The notes under the pieces are model-generated. The model saw only the letters and a program-made list of their open reading frames with translations, was not told the origin of the DNA and ran no database searches. A DNA stretch of 64,000 bases from Citrobacter freundii (GTDB lineage Bacteria; Pseudomonadota; Gammaproteobacteria; Enterobacterales; Enterobacteriaceae), in NCBI RefSeq assembly GCF_011077955.1, contig NZ_JAALBX010000015.1, forward strand, positions 1 to 64,000, given 5' to 3'. Shown one piece after another: positions 19,611 to 31,800 of the stretch. How positions within the stretch are numbered: position 1 is the stretch's first letter; the number at the start of each line of letters is the position of its first letter. Made by a program: the position numbers and the translations under genes.

Positions 19611-20615
19611 TCAAAAATTCTCCCGTAAATCGAGCCCGTGATACAACGACGCGACCTGTTCGGCATAGCCATTAAAAAGCAGCGTCGGTTGACGCTTCAC
19701 ATCCAGAATACCGCCCGAGCCAATAAATCGCTCGCTAGCTTGCGACCAGCGTGGGTGATCGACATGCGGATTCACGTTGGCAAAAAAGCCGTATTCGTTT
19801 GAAGCGGAAAGATTCCAGGTCGTCGGCGGTTGCTGCTCGGTCAGAGTGATGCTGACAATAGATTTGATCCCCTTAAAGCCGTATTTCCAGGGCACGGTCA
19901 AGCGCACCGGCGCGCCGTTCTGCGGCGGTAATGCTTTGCCATATACCCCGACGGTCAGAAGGGTAAGGGGATGCATGGCTTCGTCAATACGCAGTCCTTC
20001 AACATACGGATATTCAAGTCCGCCGCCAATAAAGCGGTCTTTTTGACCGGGCATGACTTCTGGCGCATACAGGGTTTTGAAGGCGACATAGCGCGCCCGG
20101 CTGGTGGGCTCGACCTGGGCTAAGAGTTTTGCGAGGGGAAAGCCAATCCAGGGCACTACCATTGACCAGGCCTCTACACAGCGCATCCGATAAATACGCT
20201 CCTCAAGAGGAAAGCGCTTATGCAGATCGTCATAATCCAGCGTCAGGGGTTTTGCCACTTCGCCATCAATTTTTAACTGCCAGGGATTGGTCGGCAAACT
20301 ACCTGCATTGGCCGCCGGGTCTGCTTTATCCAGCCCAAATTCATAGAAGTTGTTATAGCCGGTGACTTTATCTTCCGGTGTTAATGCAAGCGTGGACTGC
20401 CATTGCGCAGGTTTCGTGAATTCAAGCGGTTTACCCGCGGGGGCGGGTGGGCGATCGTTACCTTTAAACCATGACAGGAGATCCGCCTGAGCGGCGTGGG
20501 GAAGCGACAGGGCCGCAGCGCCAATGCCGAGAGCCTGAAGGACCTGGCGACGCTTCATCATAAATACCGATTCGGGGGTGACATCGGCCTCAGTGAGGCG
20601 AGATAACTTTTTCAT
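19611..20615 (-). CDS. msrP: Periplasmic protein-methionine-sulfoxide reductase catalytic subunit MsrP
   Basis: Molybdenum-cofactor enzyme that repairs oxidised methionine in periplasmic proteins. The 334-aa start [18 protein letters not shown] is used; a 10-residue upstream extension lacks support. It has a twin-arginine signal ([24 protein letters not shown], Arg22-Arg23), so it is exported folded with cofactor. The Moco-binding Cys is in [15 protein letters not shown], and [11 protein letters not shown] is another family block. Partner MsrQ follows without a gap. Confidence 0.95.
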   Translation of the reverse strand: MKKLSRLTEADVTPESVFMMKRRQVLQALGIGAAALSLPHAAQADLLSWFKGNDRPPAPAGKPLEFTKPAQWQSTLALTPEDKVTGYNNFYEFGLDKADPAANAGSLPTNPWQLKIDGEVAKPLTLDYDDLHKRFPLEERIYRMRCVEAWSMVVPWIGFPLAKLLAQVEPTSRARYVAFKTLYAPEVMPGQKDRFIGGGLEYPYVEGLRIDEAMHPLTLLTVGVYGKALPPQNGAPVRLTVPWKYGFKGIKSIVSITLTEQQPPTTWNLSASNEYGFFANVNPHVDHPRWSQASERFIGSGGILDVKRQPTLLFNGYAEQVASLYHGLDLRENF

Positions 20616-20691
20616 GACATGCTCCTTGACGTAGTCATTAAGCATGACGAAGAAAATGCGTTACGGCGACTAAGTTACAAAAAAATTAACA

Positions 20692-20710
20692 GAGGGGCGC
20701 AAGGCCCCTC
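20692..20710 (-). terminator. acuI terminator
   Basis: Stem GAGGGGC / GCCCCTC with a 5-nt loop, followed on the minus strand by TGTTAATTTTTTTG, 6 bp after the acuI stop codon. Confidence 0.75.
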
Positions 20711-20716
20711 ATAACG

Positions 20717-21691
20717 TTAGCGGATTTTTACCAGGGTTCGGCCCTGAATGGCGTTATTCATAATATCGTTAGCAAGACGCGGCGCTTCAGAGAGCGGGAT
20801 TTCGCTGGTGGCTTGCTCATAGAAGGAAGCCGGCAGATCGCGGACCAGGCGTTTCCATGCTGCAATGCGACGTTCGGCAGGAGCCATGACAGAATCCACC
20901 CCTTGCAGACGTACGTTGCGCAGAATAAATGGCATGACGGTGGTCGGTAGTGCGAAACCGCCAGCCAGACCACATGCCGCCACGCAACCGCCGTAATTCA
21001 TCTGCGCCAGCACTTTGGCAAGCACCTTGTCGCCCACGGTGTCGATGGCGCCCGCCCAGATTTGTTTTTCCAGCGGACGGGTATCAGCGAATTCATCGCG
21101 GGACAGAATGCGATTCGCGCCCAGTTTACGCAGATAATCATGCGTGCTTTCGCGCCCCGATACGGCAGCAACCTGGTAACCCAGCTTATGCAGCAACGCT
21201 ACCGCCGTACTGCCTACACCGCCGCTCGCCCCCGTTACGACAACCTCACCGCTCTGCGGCGTGATGCCCGCCTCTTCCAGCGCCATAACGCACAACATGG
21301 CGGTGAATCCGGCGGTGCCGATGATCATGGCTTTACGGGCGTCAAGCCCTTCCGGTATCGCCACCAGCCAGTCGCCGTTGACTCGCGCCATCTGAGACAA
21401 GCCGCCCCAGTGGGTTTCGCCAACGCCCCAGCCGGTCAGTAATACGGCCTGGCCCGCATGGAAACGCGGGTCTTCGCTATGGCGAACGCGGCCTGCGAAA
21501 TCAATCCCCGGTACCATCGGGAACTGACGAATAATTTTTCCTTTTCCGGTAATAGCGAGGGCATCTTTAAAATTGAGGCTGGACCAGTCAATATCGACGG
21601 TGACATTTCCTTGCGGGAGTTGGTTTTCATCAATCGTTTTTACAGCGGAAATTGTCTTGCCATCTTGTTGATCGAGAATCAAAGCTTGCAT
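20717..21691 (-). CDS. acuI: NADPH-dependent acrylyl-CoA reductase (MDR family)
   Basis: Zinc-free medium-chain reductase formerly YhdH; converts toxic acrylyl-CoA to propionyl-CoA. The 324-aa protein shows FKDALAITGKGKIIRQFPMVPGIDFAG (catalytic domain) and the nucleotide-binding motif VVTGASGGVGSTAVALLHKLGY near 150-170. Length equals E. coli AcuI. Divergent from csrD with about 220 bp between the two starts. Confidence 0.95.
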   Translation of the reverse strand: MQALILDQQDGKTISAVKTIDENQLPQGNVTVDIDWSSLNFKDALAITGKGKIIRQFPMVPGIDFAGRVRHSEDPRFHAGQAVLLTGWGVGETHWGGLSQMARVNGDWLVAIPEGLDARKAMIIGTAGFTAMLCVMALEEAGITPQSGEVVVTGASGGVGSTAVALLHKLGYQVAAVSGRESTHDYLRKLGANRILSRDEFADTRPLEKQIWAGAIDTVGDKVLAKVLAQMNYGGCVAACGLAGGFALPTTVMPFILRNVRLQGVDSVMAPAERRIAAWKRLVRDLPASFYEQATSEIPLSEAPRLANDIMNNAIQGRTLVKIR

Positions 21692-21915
21692 ATCAACTGC
21701 TCCTTACCGGGTCGTTAGCATTGGAAAATAATCGTTGAAGACTATACTCGCTTAGTAAAACGCAATGCCGATGTAACGCAATAAATCCTGTCAAACCTGT
21801 CGTCCTTTGTTACTATGCGCGGCTCAGGCTTATAAGTTAGTACTTACTTTTTTTGTCGCGAGGTCGGCCCTCGACGGGGCTGCTGGTATCACCCCAAAAC
21901 GGAGTTAACTCAAGG

Positions 21916-23856
21916 ATGCGATTAACGACGAAATTCTCTGCCTTTGTCACCTTGCTGACTGGTCTTGCGATACTGGTTACGCTTTTTGGCTGCGCTGTCA
22001 GTTTTTACACCTCGGTTCAGTATAAGCTGGAAAAGCGTATTTCAGCCGTTGTGACGCTTATCGACAACGATCTGCTGAGCAATACCCCCGAGGCGCTGGC
22101 ACCCCGGTTGGCCGGAATGATGGCGCCCGTTGATATTTCTCAAATAGAATTTCTGGAAAGAGAGCGCACGCTGCTTAGCGTCAAAGCCCCGGTTGCCTAT
22201 CGCCAACAGGGCGGTATGGAACGCTGGCGTAGTGAGACCTTTGGGCTCTTAAAAAATCCAGGCATGGCGGTTCGGGTCACCTGGAGCGATCCGGTGGTGA
22301 ATTATTTCCGTTCCATGGTGACCACGGCGCCACTGAGTATCGCCATTGTGTTTATGGTGATAATGATCCTGCTTGGCGGGCGCTGGATGAGGCGTCAGCT
22401 TTCCGGTCTTGAGCTTTTAGAAACGCGGGCGGTTCGTATTTTAAACGGCGAGCGCGGCAATCGGGTGCGCGGCTCGGTTCACGAATGGCCAGCGCGCGCC
22501 AGCAGTGCGATGGACGTTTTGCTTTCCGATATCCAGCATGCCAACGAACAGCGCACGCGGATGGATAGGCTGATTCGCGCCTTCGCGGCTCAGGATTCGA
22601 AAACCGGCCTCAGCAATCGGCTCTTTTTTGATAATCAACTGGCGACGTTGCTGGAAGACCAGGAAAACGTTGGCACCCACGGCGTGGTTATGATGATTCG
22701 CCTGCCGGATTTTGACACGTTGCGTGAAGCATGGGGTAAATCGGAAGTTGAAGAGTATCTCTTTAACCTGATTAATATGGTCTCCACCTTTATTATGCGT
22801 TACCCGGGCGCGCTGCTCGCCCGCTACTTCCGTAGCGATTTTGCCGTTTTGCTGCCGCATCGCACCTTAAAAGAGGCGGAAAGCATTGCAAGCCAACTGC
22901 TTAATGCTGTGGATGCGCTACCGCCGACGCGCATGCTGGATAGCGCAGATATGCTGCATATCGGTATTTGTACCTTCCGCAGCGGCCAGACTATCGAAAA
23001 TGTCATTGAAAACGCGCAGGTAGCGACGCGCAATGCCGTGCTCCAGGGGGGCAACGGCTGGTCAGTTTATGACGAAACCACGCCGGAAAAAGGGCGCGGT
23101 AATGTGCGTTGGCGGACGCTTATCGAAAACGTATTACAACGCGGTGGCCCGCGGTTTTATCAAAAACCTGCCGTAACCCGTGAAGGATGGGTACATCACC
23201 GGGAACTGATGTGCCGTATTTTTGATGGTGAAGAAGAAGTGCTTGCGGCGGAATTCATGCCAATGGTCAGGCAGTTTGGTCTCGCCGAGCAGTACGATCG
23301 CCAAATCATTACGCGCATTATTCCTTTTTTGCGTTTTTGGCCGGAAGAAACCCTCGCGATTTCCGTGTCCGTCGAGTCGCTAATCCGTCCGTCATTCCAG
23401 CGGTGGTTGCGAGATACCCTGATGCAGTGTGAAAAATCGCAAAGAAAACGTATTCTTTTTGAACTTGCAGAGGCTGATGTGTGTCAACACATCAGCCGTT
23501 TGCAGCCAATCGTGCGATTAATCCAGGCGTTGGGCGCACGTATTGCCGTAGTACAGGCGGGATTAACCGTAGTAAGCACCTCGTATATTAAAGATCTGCA
23601 CGTTGAGGTGGTGAAACTCCATCCGGGGCTGGTGCGCAACATTGAAAAGCGTACGGAAAATCAGCTATTTGTGCAGAGTCTGGTCGAGGCGTGCAGCGGG
23701 ACTCAGGCCCAATTATTTGCGGCAGGTATACGCAGCAGAAGTGAATGGCAGACGCTGGTAGAACGTGGTGTGACGGGCGGTCAGGGCGATTTTTTCCTTG
23801 GCTCGCAGCCGTTGGATACCAGCATAAAAAAATATTCGCAAAGATTCTCTGTTTGA
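21916..23856 (+). CDS. csrD: CsrB/CsrC RNA decay regulator CsrD
   Basis: Inner-membrane protein that targets the CsrA-sequestering RNAs CsrB/C for RNase E cleavage. The 646-aa start MRLTTKFSAFVTLL matches the family; the longer frame is unsupported. Two membrane segments (about 12-34 and 133-155) enclose a periplasmic part, followed by HAMP-like, GGDEF-like (about 220-380) and EAL-like (about 400-640) domains. Both are degenerate: GGDEF is replaced by FRSDF and the EAL motif by ELM (HHRELMCR), so it should not make or cleave cyclic-di-GMP. The periplasmic part is more diverged from E. coli than the rest. Confidence 0.95.
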   Translation: MRLTTKFSAFVTLLTGLAILVTLFGCAVSFYTSVQYKLEKRISAVVTLIDNDLLSNTPEALAPRLAGMMAPVDISQIEFLERERTLLSVKAPVAYRQQGGMERWRSETFGLLKNPGMAVRVTWSDPVVNYFRSMVTTAPLSIAIVFMVIMILLGGRWMRRQLSGLELLETRAVRILNGERGNRVRGSVHEWPARASSAMDVLLSDIQHANEQRTRMDRLIRAFAAQDSKTGLSNRLFFDNQLATLLEDQENVGTHGVVMMIRLPDFDTLREAWGKSEVEEYLFNLINMVSTFIMRYPGALLARYFRSDFAVLLPHRTLKEAESIASQLLNAVDALPPTRMLDSADMLHIGICTFRSGQTIENVIENAQVATRNAVLQGGNGWSVYDETTPEKGRGNVRWRTLIENVLQRGGPRFYQKPAVTREGWVHHRELMCRIFDGEEEVLAAEFMPMVRQFGLAEQYDRQIITRIIPFLRFWPEETLAISVSVESLIRPSFQRWLRDTLMQCEKSQRKRILFELAEADVCQHISRLQPIVRLIQALGARIAVVQAGLTVVSTSYIKDLHVEVVKLHPGLVRNIEKRTENQLFVQSLVEACSGTQAQLFAAGIRSRSEWQTLVERGVTGGQGDFFLGSQPLDTSIKKYSQRFSV

Positions 23857-25208
<1,352 letters not shown>

Positions 25209-25219
25209 TCAGCCGCAGG

Positions 25220-25251
25220 AAAGGGGGCAGCCCGTAAGGTCTGCCCCTTTC
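25220..25251 (+). terminator. mreB-mreC intercistronic terminator
   Basis: Stem AAAGGGG(G)CAG / CTGCCCCTTT with a loop of about 10 nt and a short TTTCTT tail between mreB and mreC. It probably ends part of the mreB transcripts, giving high MreB and low MreC/MreD. Confidence 0.75.
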
Positions 25252-25277
25252 TTGCAGCCGAGGAATACGCAAAGCCT

Positions 25278-26282
25278 ATGAAGCCAATTTTTAGCCGTGG
25301 CCCGTCGCTACAGTTTCGCCTGATCCTGGCGGTTCTGGTTGCGCTTGGTGTCATTATTGCCGACAGCCGCCTCGGTACGTTCAGCCAGATCCGGACGTAC
25401 ATGGATACCGCCGTCAGTCCTTTCTACTTTGTTTCAAATGGTCCACGTCAACTACTGGATAATGTGTCTCAAACTTTGGCGTCACGCGATCAACTTGAGT
25501 TAGAGAATCGCGCGCTGCGCCAGGAACTATTGTTAAAAAATAGCGAAATCCTGATGCTCGGTCAGTACCGTCAGGAGAATGCACGGCTGCGTGAACTGCT
25601 GGGTTCGCCGTTGCGTCAGGACGAGCAGAAAATGGTGACGCAGGTGATTTCCACCGTTAACGATCCTTATAGCGATCAGGTGGTTATTGATAAGGGCAGC
25701 GTTAATGGCGTGTATGAAGGCCAACCGGTTATCAGCGATAAAGGCGTGGTCGGCCAGGTGGTTGCCGTCGCGAAGCTTACCAGCCGAGTTCTGCTGATTT
25801 GCGATGCCACGCATGCCCTGCCGATACAAGTCCTGCGTAACGATATTCGTGTGATAGCCGCAGGTAACGGCTGTACTGACGATCTTCAGCTTGAACATTT
25901 ACCGGCTAATACCGACATTCGCGTCGGGGACGTGCTGGTGACGTCCGGGCTAGGTGGACGCTTCCCGGAAGGTTATCCGGTCGCGGTCGTCTCGTCAGTG
26001 AAGCTGGATACGCAGCGCGCGTATACAGTCATTCAGGCGCGTCCAACCGCTGGCTTGCAGCGTTTACGCTACCTGTTATTGCTGTGGGGCGCGGATCGCA
26101 ACGGCGCAAATCCGATGACGCCTGAAGAGGTTCATCGCGTGGCGAACGAACGTCTGATGCAGATGATGCCGCAGGTGCTGCCGTCGCCGGATGCGATGGG
26201 GCCGCCCGCGCCTGTTCCTGCGCCAGCAACCGGGATGACGCAGCCTGCTCCTGCGCCGACTCCCGCAGCGGGAGGGCAATGA
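25278..26282 (+). CDS. mreC: Rod-shape determining protein MreC
   Basis: Inner-membrane anchored periplasmic protein that links MreB to PBP2/RodA. The 334-aa protein has a membrane segment at about 15-33, a coiled coil at about 60-105 (ASRDQLELENRALRQELLLKNSEILMLG region) and the beta-barrel MreC domain to about 275. The tail is Pro/Ala-rich (PAPVPAPATG...PAPTPAAGG) and about 30 residues shorter than E. coli MreC (367 aa), a part known to vary. The stop codon is directly followed by the mreD start. Confidence 0.97.
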   Translation: MKPIFSRGPSLQFRLILAVLVALGVIIADSRLGTFSQIRTYMDTAVSPFYFVSNGPRQLLDNVSQTLASRDQLELENRALRQELLLKNSEILMLGQYRQENARLRELLGSPLRQDEQKMVTQVISTVNDPYSDQVVIDKGSVNGVYEGQPVISDKGVVGQVVAVAKLTSRVLLICDATHALPIQVLRNDIRVIAAGNGCTDDLQLEHLPANTDIRVGDVLVTSGLGGRFPEGYPVAVVSSVKLDTQRAYTVIQARPTAGLQRLRYLLLLWGADRNGANPMTPEEVHRVANERLMQMMPQVLPSPDAMGPPAPVPAPATGMTQPAPAPTPAAGGQ

Positions 26283-26771
26283 GTGGCGAGTTATCGAAGT
26301 CAGGGACGTTGGGTTATTTGGCTTTCTTTCCTTATCGCTTTGTTATTGCAAGTAATGCCCTGGCCGGATGACATCATGGCTTTCCGGCCAGACTGGGTAT
26401 TATTAATTCTGCTTTACTGGATTCTGGCACTGCCGCATCGCGTAAATGTCGGTACAGGTTTCGTGATGGGTGCCATACTGGATCTCATTAGTGGCTCCAC
26501 TTTGGGTGTTCGCGCCCTGTCGCTGTGCATCATTGCCTATCTGGTTGCGCTTAAATATCAGCTATTCAGAAATCTGGCGCTCTGGCAGCAGGCACTGGTG
26601 GTAGTCTTACTTTCACTGGCTTCAGATATCATTGTTTTCTGGGCTGAATTTTTAGTGATCAACGTCTCTTTCAAGCCGGAAGTGTTCTGGAGTAGTGTAG
26701 TGAACGGCATACTCTGGCCGTGGCTTTTCCTGTTGATGCGTAAAATTCGCCAGCAGTTTGCAGTGCAATAA
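26283..26771 (+). CDS. mreD: Rod-shape determining membrane protein MreD
   Basis: Integral membrane protein of the elongasome, 162 aa, with about five to six hydrophobic segments and the conserved start [17 protein letters not shown]. Starts at GTG immediately after the mreC TGA, so the two are translationally coupled. Close to E. coli MreD, with the family block [27 protein letters not shown]. Confidence 0.97.
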   Translation: MASYRSQGRWVIWLSFLIALLLQVMPWPDDIMAFRPDWVLLILLYWILALPHRVNVGTGFVMGAILDLISGSTLGVRALSLCIIAYLVALKYQLFRNLALWQQALVVVLLSLASDIIVFWAEFLVINVSFKPEVFWSSVVNGILWPWLFLLMRKIRQQFAVQ

Positions 26772-26779
26772 GAGGGAAT

Positions 26780-27355
26780 ATGTCAGCGATTTATCTCGCA
26801 TCGGGTTCACCGCGTCGCCAGGAATTGTTAACGCAGCTCGGCGTTGATTTCGAACGCATCGTGACTAACGTGGAAGAACGCCGCGAGCCTCAGGAAAGCG
26901 CGCAACAGTATGTGGTGCGTCTGGCGCGTGATAAAGCGCGCGCGGGCGTGGCCCTGGCGCAACGCGATCTGCCGGTGCTCGGCGCAGATACTATCGTTAT
27001 CCTCAACGGCGACGTGCTGGAAAAACCGCAACATCCCGAAGATGCTTGCGCGATGCTGCATCGATTGTCGGGGCAAACGCATCAGGTGATGACGGCGGTG
27101 GCGATAGCCGATCGCCGACATATTATGGATTGTCTGGTGGTCACGGACGTGACATTCAGAGTGTTGTCGCAAGAGGATATCGCCGGTTACGTCGCCAGCG
27201 GCGAACCAATGGATAAAGCAGGTGCATACGGTATTCAAGGGCTGGGTGGCTGTTTCGTCAGGAAGATTAATGGCAGCTATCACGCCGTAGTCGGCTTACC
27301 GCTGGTGGAAACGTATGAGTTGCTGAGTAACTTTAACTCACTGCGTGAAGGATAG
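26780..27355 (+). CDS. yhdE: Nucleoside triphosphate pyrophosphatase Maf (YhdE)
   Basis: House-cleaning pyrophosphatase that hydrolyses dTTP, UTP and modified pyrimidine triphosphates. The 191-aa protein has the Maf signature [12 protein letters not shown] at 6-17, [16 protein letters not shown] near 70, and [28 protein letters not shown]. It follows mreD by 8 bp and precedes rng by 8 bp, so it is part of the same cluster. Confidence 0.95.
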   Translation: MSAIYLASGSPRRQELLTQLGVDFERIVTNVEERREPQESAQQYVVRLARDKARAGVALAQRDLPVLGADTIVILNGDVLEKPQHPEDACAMLHRLSGQTHQVMTAVAIADRRHIMDCLVVTDVTFRVLSQEDIAGYVASGEPMDKAGAYGIQGLGGCFVRKINGSYHAVVGLPLVETYELLSNFNSLREG

Positions 27356-27363
27356 AAGAAAAC

Positions 27364-28833
27364 ATGACGGCTGAACTGTTAGTTAACGTGACCCCATCGG
27401 AAACCCGGGTGGCGTATATTGATGGCGGGATCCTTCAGGAAATTCACATCGAGCGAGAAGCGCGACGTGGGATCGTAGGAAATATCTACAAAGGTCGTGT
27501 CAGCCGGGTTCTTCCGGGAATGCAGGCGGCATTTGTAGATATTGGCCTGGACAAGGCCGCATTTCTGCACGCCTCAGACATCATGCCTCATACCGAATGC
27601 GTCGCAGGCGAAGAGCGTAAAAACTTCACCGTACGGGATATTTCCGAGCTGGTTCGTCAGGGCCAGGATCTGATGGTGCAGGTAGTCAAAGACCCGCTTG
27701 GCACCAAGGGCGCCCGCCTTACTACCGACATCACCTTGCCGTCCCGCTATCTGGTATTTATGCCGGGCGCGTCCCATGTCGGCGTATCACAGCGCATCGA
27801 GAGCGAATCTGAACGTGACCGCCTGAAGAAGGTGGTGGCGGAGTACTGTGATGAGCAGGGCGGTTTTATCATCCGCACCGCGGCGGAAGGCGTATGCAAT
27901 GAAGATTTAGCGTCCGATGCGGCGTATTTAAAACGCGTCTGGACCAAGGTGATGGAGCGCAAAAAGCGTAATCAAACGCGCTATCAACTGTACGGTGAAC
28001 TGGCCCTTGCCCAACGCGTGTTACGTGATTTTGCCGATACATCGCTTGATAAAATCCGCGTCGACTCTCGGCTTACCTATGACATGTTGCTGGAGTTTAC
28101 CGCCGAATATATTCCGGAGATGACCAGCAAGCTTGAGCATTACACCGGTCGTCAGCCCATTTTCGATCTCTATGATGTCGAAAACGAAATTCAACGCGCG
28201 CTGGAGCGCAAAGTTGAACTGAAATCCGGCGGGTATTTGATTATCGATCAAACCGAAGCCATGACCACGGTTGATATCAATACCGGCGCGTTTGTCGGAC
28301 ACCGTAACCTCGACGATACTATCTTCAATACCAACATCGAAGCGACGCAGGCGATTGCCCGCCAGCTACGATTGCGTAATTTAGGCGGCATTATCATTAT
28401 CGATTTCATCGACATGAATAATGAAGATCACCGCCGCCGCGTGCTTCACTCGTTAGAGCAGGCGCTGAGTAAAGACCGGGTGAAGACCAGTATTAATGGA
28501 TTCTCCCAGCTTGGGCTGGTGGAGATGACCCGCAAGCGCACCCGCGAAAGCGTTGAGCATGTGCTGTGCAATGAATGCCCAACCTGCCACGGCAGAGGCA
28601 CGGTGAAAACCGTGGAAACCGTCTGCTATGAAATCATGCGCGAGGTGGTGCGTGTCCATCACGCCTATGAATCTGACCGCTTCCTGGTCTACGCCGCCCC
28701 CGCAGTCGCTGAAGCGCTGAAAAGCGATGAATCCCATGCGCTGGCCGAAGTGGAAATCTTCGTGGGCAAGCAGGTCAAAGTGCAAATTGAGCCGCTCTAT
28801 AACCAAGAGCAGTTTGACGTCGTTATGATGTAA
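27364..28833 (+). CDS. rng: Ribonuclease G
   Basis: Endoribonuclease of the RNase E/G family, 489 aa, that trims the 5' end of 16S rRNA and cleaves some mRNAs. Domains: S1 RNA-binding (about 38-120, EARRGIVGNIYKGRVSRVLPGMQAAFVDIGLDKAAFLHASD), 5' sensor/RNase H-like region, DNase I-like catalytic part with TVDINTGAFVG and IIIDFIDMNN (catalytic Asp pair), and the zinc link CNECPTCHGRG. Length equals E. coli Rng; no C-terminal scaffold, so not RNase E. Confidence 0.97.
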   Translation: MTAELLVNVTPSETRVAYIDGGILQEIHIEREARRGIVGNIYKGRVSRVLPGMQAAFVDIGLDKAAFLHASDIMPHTECVAGEERKNFTVRDISELVRQGQDLMVQVVKDPLGTKGARLTTDITLPSRYLVFMPGASHVGVSQRIESESERDRLKKVVAEYCDEQGGFIIRTAAEGVCNEDLASDAAYLKRVWTKVMERKKRNQTRYQLYGELALAQRVLRDFADTSLDKIRVDSRLTYDMLLEFTAEYIPEMTSKLEHYTGRQPIFDLYDVENEIQRALERKVELKSGGYLIIDQTEAMTTVDINTGAFVGHRNLDDTIFNTNIEATQAIARQLRLRNLGGIIIIDFIDMNNEDHRRRVLHSLEQALSKDRVKTSINGFSQLGLVEMTRKRTRESVEHVLCNECPTCHGRGTVKTVETVCYEIMREVVRVHHAYESDRFLVYAAPAVAEALKSDESHALAEVEIFVGKQVKVQIEPLYNQEQFDVVMM

Positions 28834-28884
28834 CCCGGTGCAGGTAACCTACGCACCGCTGTGGCGGCTGACAAGGAGAGGAAT

Positions 28885-31800
28885 GTGAGGCGACTGCCGG
28901 GCATACTGTTAGTCACAGGCGCAACACTGGTTGTGATTGTCGCCCTGCTGGTGAGCGGGCTGCGTCTGGTTTTGCCGCATCTTAACAACTGGCGTCCTGC
29001 GCTGCTTGAAAAGATAAGTGACGCCACCGGTGCGAAAGTCGACGCCAGCTACCTTCAGGCCTCCTGGGAGAATTTCGGTCCCACCCTTGAAGCCCGGGAT
29101 ATTAAAGCCAGCCTTAAAGACGACGGAGAGCTATCAGTCAAGCGCATTACCCTTGCGCTGGATGTGTGGCAAAGCCTCCTGCACGCGCGCTGGCAGTTTC
29201 GCGATCTCACGTTTTATCAGCTTAATTTTCGCACCAACACGCCTCTTATTCAGAGTGACGAAGGCGAGGCTATCAAGCCGAATAACATCAGCGATCTGTT
29301 TTTACGCCAGTTCGATCAGTTTGATCTGCGCGACAGCACGATAAGTTTCATTACCCTGTCCGGTCAACGCGCCGAACTCGCTATCCCAAAGCTCACCTGG
29401 CTTAATGGCCGCAATCGCCACCGTGCAGAAGGCTTAATCAGTCTGTCCAGCCTGACGGGGCAGCATGGCACGATGCAGTTGCGGATGGATTTGCGTGATG
29501 ACGAGGGCCTGTTGAGCAAAGGGGCCATCTGGGTGCAGGCGGATGATGTAGACGTCAAACCCTGGCTGGGCCGCTGGATGAAGGAAAACGTCTCGCTTTC
29601 TACCGCGCAGTTTAGTCTCGCCGCCTGGATGAATGTTCGTAAAGGCACTGTCGCCGACGGAGATGTCTGGCTCAAGCGCGGCGGCGCATCCTGGCAGGGC
29701 GACAACCAGCCCCATCACTTACAGGTTGATAACCTTACCGCCCATCTGCGCAAAGAAGGCGAAGGCTGGCAACTGGATATTCCCCGTACCAATATCACCA
29801 TGGACGACACGCCGTGGCCTGCTGGGGCGCTAACCCTCGCCTGGCTACCCGCGCAGGAAGTGGGCGGCGCCGATCGTAAAACCAGCGATGAACTGCGTAT
29901 TCGTGCGAATAATCTTGAGCTGCAAGGGCTTAATGGCCTTATCCCCATAACGGATAAGCTGTCGCCTTCCTTAGGCAAGGTCTGGAAAACCCTGCAACCC
30001 AGAGGACATCTTGATACACTGGCGTTAGATATTCCCCTCCAGGCCACCGAGCGTACGCGTTTTCAGGGACACTGGAGTGACCTGTCCTGGAAGCAATGGG
30101 AATTAATGCCGGGCGCGGAACACTTCTCCGGCACGCTTGCCGGTAGCGTCGAGAACGGGCGCGTTAGCGTCACCATGAATCAGGCGAAAATGCCGTATGA
30201 AGGCGTATTTCGCGCGCCGCTGGAAATTGCCGACGGTAAGGCCACGCTCGAATGGCGAAAAGATGCGAGCGGCCTGACGCTGGACGGTAAAGATATCGAT
30301 GTCAAAGCGACCGGGGTATATGCGCGGGGCGATTTCCGCTATCAGCAACCAGTTGGCGATGAACCATGGCTTTCCATACTGGCGGGAATTCGCACTGACG
30401 ATGCCTCCCAGGCATGGCGCTATTTCCCGGAAAACCTGATGGGTAAAAGCCTGGTAGACTACCTGAGCGGCGCGATTAAAGGTGGGCAGGTAGACAACGC
30501 GACGCTGGTGTATGGCGGCAACCCGAAACTGTTTCCCTATTATAAGAACGAAGGGCAGTTCGAAGTACTGGTGCCTATTCATAATGCCACTTATGCGTTT
30601 CAGCCGGACTGGCCTGCCTTAGAAAACATTGAAGTCCAGCTCGATTTTATCAATGACGGTTTATGGATGAAGTCGCCTGAAGCTATGCTGGGCGGCGTAA
30701 AAGGGCGCAACATCACTGCCAATATCCCCGACTACGAAAAAGAAAAACTGTTAATCGATGCCGATATCTCCGGGCCGGCAAGCGAAGTTGGACCTTATTT
30801 TAAAAAGACGCCATTAGACGACTCGCTGGGCGCGGCGTTGGATGAACTTCAGCTTGATGGCGATGTGAATGCTCGCTTACATCTTGATATCCCTTTTAAC
30901 GGGGAACAGGTGACGGCGAAAGGCGATGTGGTGCTCAAGGACAATACGCTGTTTATTAAACCGATAAACAGCACCGTTCATAATCTGAGCGGCAAATTTA
31001 GCTTCGAGAATGGCAATTTGCAAAGTGAGCCCATGCACGCCACCTGGTTCAACCAGCCGCTTAACCTCGATTTTAATACCAAAGAGGGTGATAAAGCGTA
31101 TCAGGTGGGCGTTAATCTGGATGCAAACTGGCAGCCGACCCGCACAGGATTATTACCCAAACCCATCAGTGCCGCGCTGGCAGGCAGCATTCCCTGGGAA
31201 GGGAAAGTCGGGATTACCTTACCGTATAAAGGCAGTGCGCAATACGACGTCGCGGTAAAAGGCGATCTCAAAGAAGTAAGTAGTCACTTACCTTCTCCTG
31301 CGGATAAAGCGGCGGGCCAACCGCTGCCGTTGGCGGTGAACGTGAAAGGCGATTTGCGCGGCTTTACGCTGACAGGCAACGCGGGCGCAGGGCATCGTTT
31401 TAACAGTCGTTGGTTGCTTAACAATAAACTGACTCTCGATCGCGGCATTTGGGTGTCGGACAGTAAAGCCCTGCCGCCGTTGCCAGACCAGGCCGGGCTT
31501 GAGCTTAACCTTCCGGCGCTGGACGGCGCGCAATGGCTGGGATTATTTAAACAAGGCGCGGCGGATGACGTCAGTCACGCCACACAGCTTCCAGGTGATG
31601 TGACGTTGCGAACGCCCGCTCTGGCGCTGGGCGGTCAGCAATGGAATAACGTCAGCATTATTTCCACCAATGGGTTGCGTGGCAATGAGGTATCGGTTCA
31701 GGGGCGGGAAATTAACGGCTCGCTGAAGATGAATAAAACCGGTCCATGGCTTGCCGAGATCAAATACCTTTATTTCAACCCGGTCTGGAGCGCGGTTACC

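Noticed and set aside
21853-23856. CsrD as an active diguanylate cyclase or phosphodiesterase
   Set aside because: GGDEF reads FRSDF and EAL reads ELM, so the catalytic residues for both reactions are missing, as known for CsrD.
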